DNA of 64,000 bases, from positions 124,001 to 188,000 of the forward strand of contig NZ_FONH01000001.1 of assembly GCF_900112865.1 (NCBI RefSeq). The letters are read 5' to 3'. The notes under the pieces were generated by a model. The model was given only the letters and a program-made list of their open reading frames with translations, did not search any database and was not told where the DNA came from. This document shows, in pieces, positions 18,365-28,400 of this stretch (position 1 is the stretch's first letter; each line of letters begins with the position of its first letter). The DNA comes from Dyella marensis (GTDB lineage Bacteria > Pseudomonadota > Gammaproteobacteria > Xanthomonadales > Rhodanobacteraceae). The position numbers and the translations under genes were made by a program.

Positions 18365-18921
18365 CTCGTGATTACTCTTTTCGTGTGACGTGATCGTTCG
18401 TTACAACAACACCCGGATTCTACCTAGCCTCCTCGGGCGGCATTGTCACGCACGATGAGTGGGCCGATGCGGCGCCCTTCCCCGCTATACCGCTATAGCC
18501 CCGGCTGACAAACGCGCTCCTTGTCATTCCGCCACTGCTCCGTGGAAGCGGCGGACGCATCCGCATGAACACCCAGCATGCCACCGCGAACCCTCATGCC
18601 TCAAAAATGAGAAGCCCGGTGCGAAACTCGGCTCGCGGAGCCTCCATGATTCAGCGGCATCGGCGCTTGAAGCGCCCCGCAACTGTCGAATTGGCACCTG
18701 CTCGCCAGGACCACTTAAAGGCACGGACTGCTAAGCACGCAAACACCGGGCAAGACACGCCCTTTTTTTGGATTCCGAATTTAGATCGATCCAGCCTCAT
18801 CCGGCAACACCGGGGAGCAAGCGACAAACCCGCCGGATCACCGCCCACGGTCCGGCGATGGATTGGCGGATGGCGTTGTTCTCCATCACTTCGTGGGCAT
18901 CCGAAAGGAGCGCTTCCGATC
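18365..18921. other. 557-bp intergenic region between divergent genes
   Basis: A forward frame is open across much of it, continuous with the glycoside hydrolase downstream, but its composition is not protein-like and the hydrolase has its own strong ribosome site and signal peptide at 18922. I see no RNA gene, repeat or recognisable operator. It must hold the promoters of the two divergent genes; an AT-richer run (TTTTTTTGGATTCCGAATTT, 18762-18781) is the likeliest place for the rightward one. Confidence 0.5.
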
Positions 18922-20829
18922 ATGAAGCTCGAAGCCTTACGCATACGCGTCCGGACACTGCTGGTCGCGGCCGCCCTGGCGGTAACGGCCACCGCCACCA
19001 AGGCCATCGAACCCGTCTACCCGACCAACCCTCGAGTCGACGGCTCCACAGCCGTCGCCCGCGCCCGCGTGGCGGCAGACGTATTGATGAATTCCTATGA
19101 GCCCGGCAAAGCCTGGTTCCCATCCAGCTGGTGGAACTCGGCGGTCGCCTTGCAGACCATCGGCGACTACATGCAACGCACCGGCGATCGCCGCTATCTC
19201 GCTCAACTGGACAACACCTTCGAAAAGGACAAGGGCGTATTTCCACCCGGAGTCCTCTCGGGCGATCCATTGCTGGGCAATTTCACCAGCCGCGCCATCG
19301 ACGATTCGGCATGGTGGGGCCTGACCTGGCTGCAGGCCTATGACCTGACCAGGAATCCCAAATACCTGGACATGGCCATCACCATCGCCAACTACGTCGA
19401 CGGCTATTGGGATACCAGCACCTGTGGCGGTGGCGTCTGGTGGAACGCCGAGCGCACTTACAAGAATGCCGTCACCAACGGGCTGTGGATCCGGCTCACC
19501 GCCGAATTGCACAACCACATCCCTGGCGACCAGCAATGGCTGGCCCGATCCCGCACTGCCTGGGCATGGTTTCAGCACAGCGGCATGATCAACGCCGGCG
19601 GACTGGTCAACGATGGGCTCACCGACGCCTGCACCAACAACGGCCAGAACGTGTGGACGTACAACCAGGGCCTGGCGATCGGCGCCGGCCTGGAACTGTG
19701 GCGCGCCACCAGGGACCCGGCCATCCTGGCCAGCGTGCGGCGCCTGGCCGATGCCGCGATCGGCCCGAATGGGTTGGCGACCGATGGCGTCCTGACCGAG
19801 TCCTGCGATGCCGCCACCCAGACCTGCGACGACAACGGCAAGCAGTTCAAGGGCATCTTCATGCGCTACTGGACCGACCTCGTCGACACCACTGGAGATA
19901 ACCGCTACGCCGCCTTTCTCGAGCAGCAGGCGCAAAGCATCTGGAACGACGATCGCGATGCCGCCGGCAGCCTTGGCACGCGCTGGTCCGGCGCCACCAG
20001 CGACGAGCATCCCAATGTGTTCGACTGGCGCACCCAGGCCAGCGCGCTCAGCGCATTGATCGGCAACGTACCGATCCCGACGCCGATGACATCGCTCGCC
20101 GCGACCATGTCGCCGGCGCAACCAGTGATCATGCCGGCCGCTTCGGGCGCCACGGCCATCGCCATGGACCTGGGCGCCACGGCAACCGGATTCCTGCCGC
20201 TGCAGACACTCATCTCGATCGACGTGCCTGCCGGTTGGAATGTTTCTCCGCGGGCCGCGCAGTCGCGCCTGCAACCGCATGGCAACGCAACTCCGGTGAG
20301 CGGCACCGTTCCATTGCAAGTCACCGTGCCGAGCTCGGCGACCGATGGGCATCACATGATCACCGCGAACCTGATGGCGGCCGGACTGCATTTCACCACG
20401 CAGGCTGACGTGCTGGTGGCGCACAAGATCGATTTCGACACGGGCACCGTCGACGAAAACCCCTGGCTGTTCGATGCCGACGGCTCGCAGAGCAACGGCG
20501 TGCAGAACCGCTTCGCCGACGGCAATGCGCACTTCACCTACCGCTTCCCCTTCCCCGCCGACACCACCTCGGCGCAGGTCACCCTGACCATCGACGCCGA
20601 GTTCGTGGTGCAGGTGAGCGCCGACAACCAGCACTGGACGACCGTGCTGCAGGAGGATCGGCGCATCACCGACGGCTCGAACAAGGCCGACCGCAGCATC
20701 GACCTGATACCGTATCTCGGCGCTCCCGCCAATGGCTCGCGGCCGCTCTACCTGAAAGTGTCCGACGCCTTCCCCGACGATGGCTGGGGCGGGCGCGTGT
20801 ATCACGTCGCGGCAACGATCGTCGAATAG
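18922..20829 (+). CDS. secreted glycoside hydrolase, GH76-like, with C-terminal beta-sandwich domains
   Basis: 635 residues. Signal peptide (LLVAAALAVTATATKA). The alpha/alpha-toroid domain (about 35-385) shows the paired acidic motif in RAIDDSAWWGLTWLQAYDLT, plus CGGGVWWN and YNQGLAIGAGLELWRAT, as in GH76 alpha-1,6-mannanases and relatives. After it come a NEW3/NPCBM-associated-like region (about 400-500, IDVPAGWNVSP...PLQVTVPSSATDG) and a final sandwich domain ending LYLKVSDAFPDDGWGGRVYHVAATI. It probably acts on fungal or plant polysaccharide outside the cell. AAGGAG precedes the ATG. Convergent with the GH127-like gene; together they suggest a small polysaccharide-use locus. Confidence 0.82.
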   Translation: MKLEALRIRVRTLLVAAALAVTATATKAIEPVYPTNPRVDGSTAVARARVAADVLMNSYEPGKAWFPSSWWNSAVALQTIGDYMQRTGDRRYLAQLDNTFEKDKGVFPPGVLSGDPLLGNFTSRAIDDSAWWGLTWLQAYDLTRNPKYLDMAITIANYVDGYWDTSTCGGGVWWNAERTYKNAVTNGLWIRLTAELHNHIPGDQQWLARSRTAWAWFQHSGMINAGGLVNDGLTDACTNNGQNVWTYNQGLAIGAGLELWRATRDPAILASVRRLADAAIGPNGLATDGVLTESCDAATQTCDDNGKQFKGIFMRYWTDLVDTTGDNRYAAFLEQQAQSIWNDDRDAAGSLGTRWSGATSDEHPNVFDWRTQASALSALIGNVPIPTPMTSLAATMSPAQPVIMPAASGATAIAMDLGATATGFLPLQTLISIDVPAGWNVSPRAAQSRLQPHGNATPVSGTVPLQVTVPSSATDGHHMITANLMAAGLHFTTQADVLVAHKIDFDTGTVDENPWLFDADGSQSNGVQNRFADGNAHFTYRFPFPADTTSAQVTLTIDAEFVVQVSADNQHWTTVLQEDRRITDGSNKADRSIDLIPYLGAPANGSRPLYLKVSDAFPDDGWGGRVYHVAATIVE

Positions 20830-20841
20830 TCCTGCCGGCAT

Positions 20842-20870
20842 CTGCGCCCCCTGCCCTGTGGGGGGCGCAG
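20842..20870. terminator. bidirectional hairpin between convergent genes
   Basis: Ten-base stem CTGCGCCCCC / GGGGGCGCAG with a nine-base loop, 12 bp after the GH76 stop and 38 bp from the end of the opposing GH127 gene. No T-run follows on either strand, so strength as an intrinsic terminator is uncertain. Confidence 0.6.
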
Positions 20871-20908
20871 ATATCCGGGATTGCTTCGCCCTGCCCGCGC
20901 CCCGGCGA

Positions 20909-22930
20909 TCAGCCCAGCGCAGGAAACGCCGTGATGCGCAACTTGGCGCCCGCATAAGGCACCAGCGCGATGGATTGGACGTCTTCGTCAGCGGACGGCT
21001 CGGGCTTGGCCGGCACGACATCGGCGCTGCCTTCCGAAGCCTTCCAGGCCGGCACGTAGCGTCCTTGCATGGCAAGTTGAACTGCCGGAGTAGCACCGGC
21101 AAATGGCTTTTCCCCAACGGGATGCTCACTCGCGGTGATCGCCGCATCCGGCTTGATGCCGATATTCCAGCGCGAAGCCGGATACACCTGCCAATCGTTA
21201 GTCGGGCCGCGCTTGCGCAAGATCACCCAGTTTTCCTTGATCGGCAAGGCATAGACCAGCGCACCGCGGCTGAAACTCAGTGCGCCGTTGTGTCCTCGCT
21301 CGACCTTGACGGCAGCATCGAAGACGATTTCAACGGTATCGCCCGGCGCCCAGATCCGCTCGATCGTAGTGAACCCGGCGGTAGTCCTGACCGACTTTCC
21401 ATTGACCGAGATACGCGTGCCTTGCGACCACGCCGGCATGCGCAACCGCAACGGGAACGCCACCGCACGTTCCGGCTTCAAGGTGATGCTGACGGCCTGC
21501 CGGAAGGGATAATCGCTGACCTGCTCGACCACCACCCGCACGGCCCGCACGGCGGTCGTCACCGTACACGGCGCGTAGCTCATTGCCGCCAGGCCATGAT
21601 CGGCCGTCGCCATCCACAAGCTGTTGGCGAACTTGGGCCAGCCCTGATGAAAATTCGCGGTGCAACAGCGGAAATTGGGCTCGAGGCCAAACAGATTCGA
21701 CTCCGGTCCGTCGGTGGTCCACGGCTCGCGATGAAGGCTGCATTCGACCTGGTTGGCCTGCTGGTTGTACTGGTGCGCCCACATGTCGTCGGTCAGCGCG
21801 GCGGGCAGAGCATTGAAGGCGATGCGCTCCAGGCGATCGCCCAGCGCGGCATCGCCGGTGATTGCCAACGCCACTTCCAGCGAGAACATGGTCTCCACCA
21901 CGGTGCACAGCTCGGTGCCTTGCGAAGGACTGCGTCCGGCAAGATGCTCGTCCGCGGAAAACATGCCGTTGGGCAGTCCGTGATACGTATCGAGCATCTT
22001 CAGCTGATGATGGATGGCCTCGCGATCGGACGCACTGCCGGAGGCGACCGACCACGCCGGCGACGCTTTCAATGCCTGCGCGATGTTGACGCCGTGCACC
22101 TGCAGGCCGAGATCCTGCATGAATGCATCGGAGGCGCCCGCCTGCTTGCGCAGGGCCTCGGCATCGGTTTTCTGCGTGAATGGAAAGCGGGCAAACATGC
22201 CCTGCCAGTCGTAACCCTGCTGCTTGAGCAGATGCGCAAGTTCGAGCAAGGCCTGGTCATCCGTGCGCTGATATAGCCACAGCACGGAAATGAGCTCGTC
22301 CTGCCAGCGCATACGCCCCCAGTCGCGTAACGGCCGGCCGGGCAATGCCTGCAGCTGATGATGAAAATACCGCGTCATCAATGGCATGACGCGGCTGTCG
22401 CCGGTGAGTTCGTGGTACTGCGTCAGCACCTTGAGCATGACCATGCGCGGCCACCAGTCGTCATTGCCGCGCGGGCCGAACATGCCGTTTTCCCAGGGAT
22501 GGTCCAGCGTCCAGTCGATGAAACGCATCGCCTTGGCCTTGAGCTTCGGCGAATCCAGTTGCCATGCCAGGGGCACCAGGCCATCGAGAAAGTACGGGCC
22601 GTCTTCCCAGGACTCGCCCGTGCCGCCCGACCATCCGCTGTCCGGCCCCACGATCGGCCAGAACTCGTCGAGATGCCCGCCAAGGCCATCGGCCTGGATC
22701 TGCAGCTGCCGCAACAACCAGCCGGTTGCCTTGATGGAACCGGTCGGAAGCAGCGCAAAGGGTTGCTGCGCCAGCGGCGCCCGGGGAAACGGCGGCGCCT
22801 GCTGCGCACGCCCCGCCACTGCTTCAGTCGTCGCGGCGCGAAGCGGGCGAAAGGTCATCGCACTCATCGCCCCCGCCAAGATCACGCCCTGCAGAAAAGA
22901 CCGGCGGCTCATCGAAGACAGCGCAGGCAT
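20909..22930 (-). CDS. Tat-exported GH127/DUF1680 beta-L-arabinofuranosidase-like protein
   Basis: 673 residues. Twin-arginine signal (SMSRRSFLQGVILAGAM, residues 7-23, signal ends about ATTEA). The (alpha/alpha) barrel has the GH127 catalytic set: GTELCTVVETM puts Glu340 and Cys342 where HypBA1 has Glu338 and zinc ligand Cys340, and NFRCCTANFHQGWPKF gives Cys422/Cys423, the HypBA1 Cys417/Cys418 pair. A beta-sandwich follows. The enzyme would cleave terminal beta-L-arabinofuranose or a related sugar in the periplasm. Start at 22930 is preferred over 23113 because it precedes the Tat motif closely and follows GAGAG; 22912 is a second option. Confidence 0.85.
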   Translation of the reverse strand: MPALSSMSRRSFLQGVILAGAMSAMTFRPLRAATTEAVAGRAQQAPPFPRAPLAQQPFALLPTGSIKATGWLLRQLQIQADGLGGHLDEFWPIVGPDSGWSGGTGESWEDGPYFLDGLVPLAWQLDSPKLKAKAMRFIDWTLDHPWENGMFGPRGNDDWWPRMVMLKVLTQYHELTGDSRVMPLMTRYFHHQLQALPGRPLRDWGRMRWQDELISVLWLYQRTDDQALLELAHLLKQQGYDWQGMFARFPFTQKTDAEALRKQAGASDAFMQDLGLQVHGVNIAQALKASPAWSVASGSASDREAIHHQLKMLDTYHGLPNGMFSADEHLAGRSPSQGTELCTVVETMFSLEVALAITGDAALGDRLERIAFNALPAALTDDMWAHQYNQQANQVECSLHREPWTTDGPESNLFGLEPNFRCCTANFHQGWPKFANSLWMATADHGLAAMSYAPCTVTTAVRAVRVVVEQVSDYPFRQAVSITLKPERAVAFPLRLRMPAWSQGTRISVNGKSVRTTAGFTTIERIWAPGDTVEIVFDAAVKVERGHNGALSFSRGALVYALPIKENWVILRKRGPTNDWQVYPASRWNIGIKPDAAITASEHPVGEKPFAGATPAVQLAMQGRYVPAWKASEGSADVVPAKPEPSADEDVQSIALVPYAGAKLRITAFPALG

Positions 22931-23132
22931 GCATCGACTCTCGGACTGTGGCGATCTTTCGAGTGTTGCCCAATTGTCCGACAAATTCAAATAGTCCCTG
23001 GAAAATCGGCCGCATTTGCTACCGGAAACGGCGTCGACCGGCAGGCCCCGAGCCCGGATGGCCCATGTAACCGCTCCATCGTGACGAACGAATCTACTTG
23101 CCAGCAGGTTCACCTCTCACGACGGACAACCC

Positions 23133-23672
23133 ATGAACACACTTCGCAACTTCTACCTCCTCCGCGCCGGCGCCGCTTTCATCTGGGTAGCCCTCGCCAT
23201 CCTGCTCGCTTCGGCGCCCGTCCCCGTAGTGGGCTTGCTGCTCGTGCTCTATCCCACCTGGGACGCGTTCGCCAATGTGATCGACGCGCGGCGAAGCGGA
23301 GGACTCCAGATCAATCCCGGGCAGAAGTACAACGCGCTTGCCAGCGCCGTGACCGCGGCCTGCATGGCCGTCGCCTTCGCTTTGCATGGCAATGCAGGAG
23401 GCGTGCTGGTGTTCGGTGCCTGGGCATTTCTTGCAGGCCTCTTCCAGCTGGCGGTGGGCATCCGGCGGCGCAAGCTGGGCGGCCAGCTGTTCATGATCAT
23501 CAGTGGCGCGCAGTCCGCTCTTGCGGGCGTGTTCTTCATCATGAAGTCGTTCGGGGAGGCGCCCACCATTGCCCAGCTCGCGCCTTATGCCGCATTCGGC
23601 GGCTCTTACTTCCTGTTGTCGGCGCTTTGGCTGACCTTCAAGCGGAATCGCGTGGATGCAGCGGCGGCGTGA
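23133..23672 (+). CDS. DUF308/HdeD-like membrane protein
   Basis: 179 residues with about six transmembrane helices in three pairs (for example AGAAFIWVALAILLASAPVPVVGLLLVLYP, GVLVFGAWAFLAGLFQLAVGI, GGSYFLLSALWLTF). The helix-pair repeats and the GxxxxFxxW pattern fit the DUF308 family that includes HdeD, an acid-stress membrane protein of unknown mechanism. It is divergent from the GH127-like gene with 202 bp between and convergent with the next small gene. No operon partner. Confidence 0.75.
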   Translation: MNTLRNFYLLRAGAAFIWVALAILLASAPVPVVGLLLVLYPTWDAFANVIDARRSGGLQINPGQKYNALASAVTAACMAVAFALHGNAGGVLVFGAWAFLAGLFQLAVGIRRRKLGGQLFMIISGAQSALAGVFFIMKSFGEAPTIAQLAPYAAFGGSYFLLSALWLTFKRNRVDAAAA

Positions 23673-23720
23673 AGTATGCAGCAAGCACCATTGCCGCTGA
23701 CCCTCCGCAGCCCTGACCCA

Positions 23721-23756
23721 CCCGCCGCATGTGCGCGTCAAGCCTCATGCGGCGGG
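23721..23756. terminator. hairpin terminator between convergent genes
   Basis: An 11-bp perfect stem (CCCGCCGCATG / CATGCGGCGGG) with a 14-base loop, 48 bp after the DUF308 stop and 10 bp from the end of the opposing small gene. No T-run on the + strand; on the - strand it is followed by the GGGTCAGG region. Likely bidirectional. Confidence 0.6.
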
Positions 23757-23766
23757 CTCAAGACCG

Positions 23767-24102
23767 CTAAGGCGTCCTCAACGCATCCATTTGCCGGTCC
23801 ACCTGATCCAGCATGGCCTGCAACGCGCATTCCAGGCCGTCCAGCAGCGCGGGACGCAGCGGCTCGTAGGCAAACCCCTCGAAATCCTCGCGCAGCCCCC
23901 GACGCTGGCGATCCGCGCGCATGACATCGGCAATCGCATGGATGCCGCGAAGCTGGCGATCGATCTCGATCAGCGCACTGCGCACCCTGGGCGCAAGCTC
24001 GACCCGAGACCAGATCTCCTCGAGCCAGTCCACCCGCTCGCTACTGAGAAAAAGCGGTTCGACGGATTCTCCGTCCGACGGTGATGCGAATTTGATATCC
24101 AT
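23767..24102 (-). CDS. small acidic helical protein, unknown
   Basis: 111 residues, predicted all-helical and acidic (MDIKFASPSDGESVEPLFLS at the start, then long amphipathic stretches such as LEEIWSRVELAPRVRSALIEIDRQL). No signal peptide or membrane segment. The first 30 residues have the layout of small Xanthomonadales/pseudomonad orphans annotated DUF3077/DUF6124-like (a loose impression, not a demonstrated match). Monocistronic, followed by the hairpin at 23721. The ATG at 24102 lacks a strong ribosome site. Confidence 0.6.
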   Translation of the reverse strand: MDIKFASPSDGESVEPLFLSSERVDWLEEIWSRVELAPRVRSALIEIDRQLRGIHAIADVMRADRQRRGLREDFEGFAYEPLRPALLDGLECALQAMLDQVDRQMDALRTP

Positions 24103-24313
24103 GAATGCATGCTCTCCCGAGTTGCCGATCCAGCGGCCGGCGTATCCAGCCGCCCTCTTCTCGCGCTCTTCCTCTTCAACGCGAGCAATCGAGGCCTAGC
24201 ATCGGCCCTGCGGCGGCAAAACGCGCCGTAACGCCACTCGATTCAGACCACTCCAAATCCACTTCGCCGGACCGAACGATTAACTTCGTGGCAGAGGAGA
24301 CTGCGGAATTCAT

Positions 24314-25291
24314 ATGAGCATCAAACTCGTCATCGGCATCCTGCTGTTCCTGGTCGCCGCGCTCGGCCTCGCCTGGTTCTCGGCATCGAGGCTCCATCCG
24401 GCGAGCGCCCCGCCGGCGCTGATCGCCCACCGCTGCGGTACGGCGGACGCTCCCGAGAACACGCTGACCGCCTGCCGCATGGCGCTTTCCTACGGCGTCA
24501 AGAAGCTCTGGGTCAGCGTGCAGGTCACGCAGGACGATATTCCGGTGCTGTATCGACCGCGCGACCTCTCCGCCTTGACCGACGGCGCCGGCGACATCGC
24601 CACCACGCCGTATCGAACCCTGGCAAGGCTCAACGCCGGCTGGCAATTCAAGGAAACGAATGCCTCCGGCGAAGTCACCTATCCGTATCGAAAGGCTCCG
24701 GTGCCGATCCCGGCGCTCGAGGATGTGATCGAGGCCCTGCCGGACGATGTCGAACTCTTCATCGACATCAAGACGCCGGATTCCGCACGCGCCGCCCCGG
24801 CCGTGGCCGCCGTGCTGCAGCGACATGATTTCTGGTCGCGCAGCTGGATCTATTCGACGCTCGCCGACAACCTGCGCGCCTTCGACGCCTACCCCCTGGC
24901 CCGCCGTTTCGAGGCGCGGGAGGAAACCCGGCAGCGGCTGGTGACCCTCGCATTGGAGCGGCGCTGCGCGAGCGCGCCACCTCCCGGCGCCCACGTCGGT
25001 TTCGAGCTGCGCCGCGACATGGAAGTCACCGAGCCGCTGACGCTGGGCGGCGGCACCTCGAAGGTTCTCGCGCTGCTGTGGGATGCGCGCGCCATGGATT
25101 GTTTCAATGCGACCGAAGGCACCCGGATCACGCTGTTCGGCATCAACAGCGAAAGCGACTACCAGGCCGCGGCCCGCCTGGGCGCCGATGCGGTGATGGT
25201 CGACTCGCCCAAGGCGGCGACGGCCTACCGGCTCGATGGCACCAGCGCGCTGCAGCGCTGGCTGGACCGCTGGGTGCGGCGCAGCCCGTAA
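24314..25291 (+). CDS. GDPD-like phosphodiesterase-fold protein with lost metal ligands
   Basis: 325 residues. An N-terminal membrane anchor (VIGILLFLVAALGLAWF), then a TIM-barrel domain of the glycerophosphodiester phosphodiesterase family: AHRCGTADAPENTLTACRMAL matches the HRG...PENT signature with His39 and Glu48 kept. The next calcium site (ExD before V-x-x-T-x-D) reads W66-V-S68-V, the second catalytic HD is Y80-R81, and the later IExK is FIDIK. So several residues needed for catalysis are gone. It may bind a ligand at the periplasmic membrane face or use different chemistry. No operon partner; 211 bp upstream are non-coding. Confidence 0.75.
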   Translation: MSIKLVIGILLFLVAALGLAWFSASRLHPASAPPALIAHRCGTADAPENTLTACRMALSYGVKKLWVSVQVTQDDIPVLYRPRDLSALTDGAGDIATTPYRTLARLNAGWQFKETNASGEVTYPYRKAPVPIPALEDVIEALPDDVELFIDIKTPDSARAAPAVAAVLQRHDFWSRSWIYSTLADNLRAFDAYPLARRFEAREETRQRLVTLALERRCASAPPPGAHVGFELRRDMEVTEPLTLGGGTSKVLALLWDARAMDCFNATEGTRITLFGINSESDYQAAARLGADAVMVDSPKAATAYRLDGTSALQRWLDRWVRRSP

Positions 25292-25301
25292 ACGCACCAT
25301 T

Positions 25302-25317
25302 GTTACGCCGCCGTAAC
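25302..25317. promoter_or_regulatory. perfect palindrome upstream of fdnG, possible operator
   Basis: GTTACG-CCGC-CGTAAC, a perfect 6-4-6 inverted repeat 171 bp before the formate dehydrogenase ATG. Similar half-sites meet without spacer at 40681-40690 (GTTACGTAAC). I do not know a regulator for it. No FNR-like box is visible upstream of fdnG. Confidence 0.35.
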
Positions 25318-25487
25318 TTTTGCGACTTGTCATCTTGCTTTTGGACCGGACCCACCTCCCGGGCAACTGTGCTAATTTTCGCCGGAGCAGCGGAATGCAT
25401 TCCCGCTCGCTCCAGAAAGCCTCTCGAGCCGCATCGCCGCCCTTCGCCGGACGGCATGTCCAGCCAACTGACGGGAGCATCACAGCG

Positions 25488-28400
25488 ATGGCACTTACTC
25501 GTCGCGAGTTCATCAAGATCACCGGCCTGGGCCTGGCCGCATCCGGATTGGGCGTACTCGGCTTTGCCGCCTCGGGCGAGGCGCAGGCCGCCGCGGTGCG
25601 CCCCTTCAAGCTCACCCACGCCACCGAGACGCGCAACACCTGCACCTATTGCTCGGTGGCCTGCGGCATCCTGATCTACAGCATGGGCGACCGCGCCAAG
25701 AACGCGCGTTCGAACATCATCCATATCGAGGGCGACCCGGACCATCCGGTCAACCGCGGCACGCTGTGCCCCAAGGGTGCCGCCCTGCTCGACGTGGTGC
25801 ATGCCCCGACCCGCCTGAAGGCGCCGCGCTACCGGCCCGCCGGCGGCACCGAGTTCAAGGAAGTCTCCTGGGACTTCGCGCTCGACCGCATCGCTCGGCT
25901 GATGAAGGAAGACCGCGACAAGCACTTCATCGCCAAGAACCCGGCCGGCACCACGGTCAACCGGTGGACGACCACCGGCATGCTCGCCGCGTCGGCCTCG
26001 TCCAGCGAAACCGCCTACCTGACCTGGAAGGTGGTCCGCTCACTCGGCATGGTGGTGTTCGACAACCAGGCGCGCGTCTGACACGGACCGACGGTGGCCA
26101 GTCTGGCCCCATCATTCGGTCGCGGTGCGATGACCAACACCTGGCAGGACATCAAGAACGCCAATGTAGTGGTGGTGATGGGCGGCAATGCCGCCGAGGC
26201 CCACCCGTGCGGTTTCAAATGGGTGATCGAGGCGAAGATCGAGAACGGCGCCAAGCTCGTCGTGGTCGATCCGCGCTTCACGCGCACGGCCGCGGTGGCC
26301 GATTACTACGCGCCGATCCGCCCCGGCACCGACATCGCCTTCCTCAACGGCGTCATCCACTACCTGCTGGAAAAGGATGCGATCCAGCACGAGTACGTGC
26401 GCGCCTATACCAACGCCAGCCTGATCGTGAAGGAGGGCTTCGACTTCCAGGACGGCCTGTTCAGCGGCTACAACGAGGAAAAGCACAGCTACGACAAGTC
26501 CAGCTGGGACTACGAACTGGACAAGGACGGCTACGCCCAATCCGACGACACCTGGCAGAACCCTCGCTGCGTCATCAATCTGCTGAAGCAGCACGTGTCG
26601 CGCTACACGCCGGAGATGGTCTCGCGCATCTGCGGCACGCCGCAGGACAAGTTCCTGCACGTATGCGAGCTGTTCGCCAGCACCGCCGCGCCGGACAAGG
26701 CAATGACCTCGCTGTTCGCGCTGGGCTGGACCCAGCACTCGGTCGGCTCGCAGAACATCCGCAACATGGCGATGGTGCAGCTGCTGCTGGGCAATATCGG
26801 CGTGGCCGGCGGCGGCATGAATGCGCTGCGCGGGCATTCCAACATCCAGGGCCTGACCGACGTCGGCCTGCTCTCCAACCTGCTGCCGGGCTATATGAAC
26901 CTGCCGGTGGACAAGGAGACCAGCCTCGACGAGTACATGAGAACGAAGCAGTTCAAGCCGCTGCGCCCGGGCCAGACCAGCTACTGGCAGAACTACCGCA
27001 AGTTCTTCGTGAGCCTGCAGAAGGCCCTGTGGGGCGATGCCGCCAGCAAGGACAACGACTGGGCCTACGACTGGCTGCCCAAGCTCGACGTGCCGCTGTA
27101 CGACGTGATCAAGGCCTTCGAGATGATGGATCAGGGGCAGATGGGCGGCTACATCTGCCAGGGCTTCAATCCGCTGCAGGCCTTCCCCGACCGCGGCAAG
27201 ATCCGCCGGAGCCTGAGCAAGCTGAAGTTCCTGGTCACGATGGACCCGCTGGATACGGAAACCTCGCGTTTCTGGCAGGACTTCGGCCCACAGAATCCGG
27301 CCAAGTCCGCCGAGATCCAGACCGAAGTCTTCCAGCTGCCGACCACCTGCTTCGCCGAGGAAAACGGCTCGCTGGTCAATTCCGCGCGCTGGCTGCAATG
27401 GCATTGGAAAGCCGCCGACGCCCCGGGCGATGCGAAGTCCGACATCTGGATCATGACCGGCCTGTTCCAGCGCCTGCGCGAGTTGTACCGCAAGGAAGGC
27501 GGCGCCTTCCCCGACCCGGTGCTCGGGCTGACCTGGAAATACACCGACCCGCACGAGCCGGATCCGGAAGAACTGGCCAAGGAAATGAACGGCCGCGCCC
27601 TCACCGACCTGGTCGATCCGGCCACCAATACGGTGGCGACCAAGGCCGGCACCCTGCTCGACGCCTTCGCCCAGCTGCGCGACGACGGCAGCACCTCGTC
27701 CGGCTGCTGGATCTTCACCGGCTGCTTCACCGAGAAGGGCAACCAGATGGCGCGGCGCGACGCCACCGACCCGCGCGAACAGGGCATCGCACCGAACTGG
27801 GCCTGGGCCTGGCCGGCCAACCGCCGCATTCTCTATAACCGCGCCAGCGCGGACCCCGACGGCAAGCCGTGGAATCCGGCCAAGCCGGTGATCTCGTGGA
27901 ACGGCAGCAAGTGGGTGGGCGTCGACGTGCCCGACTACGGCCCTACCGTAAAGCCGTCCGACGGCGTCGGCCCCTTCATCATGAACGCCGAAGGCATGGG
28001 CCGCCTGTTCGCCCGCGACATGATGGGCGACGGCCCCTTCCCCGAGCACTACGAGCCGCTGGAATCGCCGGTGGAGAACGTGCTGCACCCAAAAGTCAGC
28101 TCCAATCCGGTCGCCCGCGTCTTTCCCAATGACCGCGCCTCGTTCGGCAGCCCGAAGAACTTCCCCTACGTGGCCACCACCTATCGCCTGACCGAGCACT
28201 TCCATTACTGGACCAAGCATGCGCTGATCAACGCCGTACTGCAGCCGGAGGAATTCATCGAGATCGGCGAGGCGCTGGCCAAGGAGAAAGGCATCGAGCA
28301 AGGCGGCTGGGTGAAGGTGAGCTCCAAGCGCGGCGAGGTGATCTGCAAGGCCTACGTGACCAAGCGCATCAAGCCGATGACGGTGGACGGCAAGCCCACC

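Noticed and set aside
18565-18921. 119-codon N-terminal extension of the GH76-like gene
   Set aside because: A good ribosome site and a clear signal peptide begin at 18922; the extension has no protein-like pattern.
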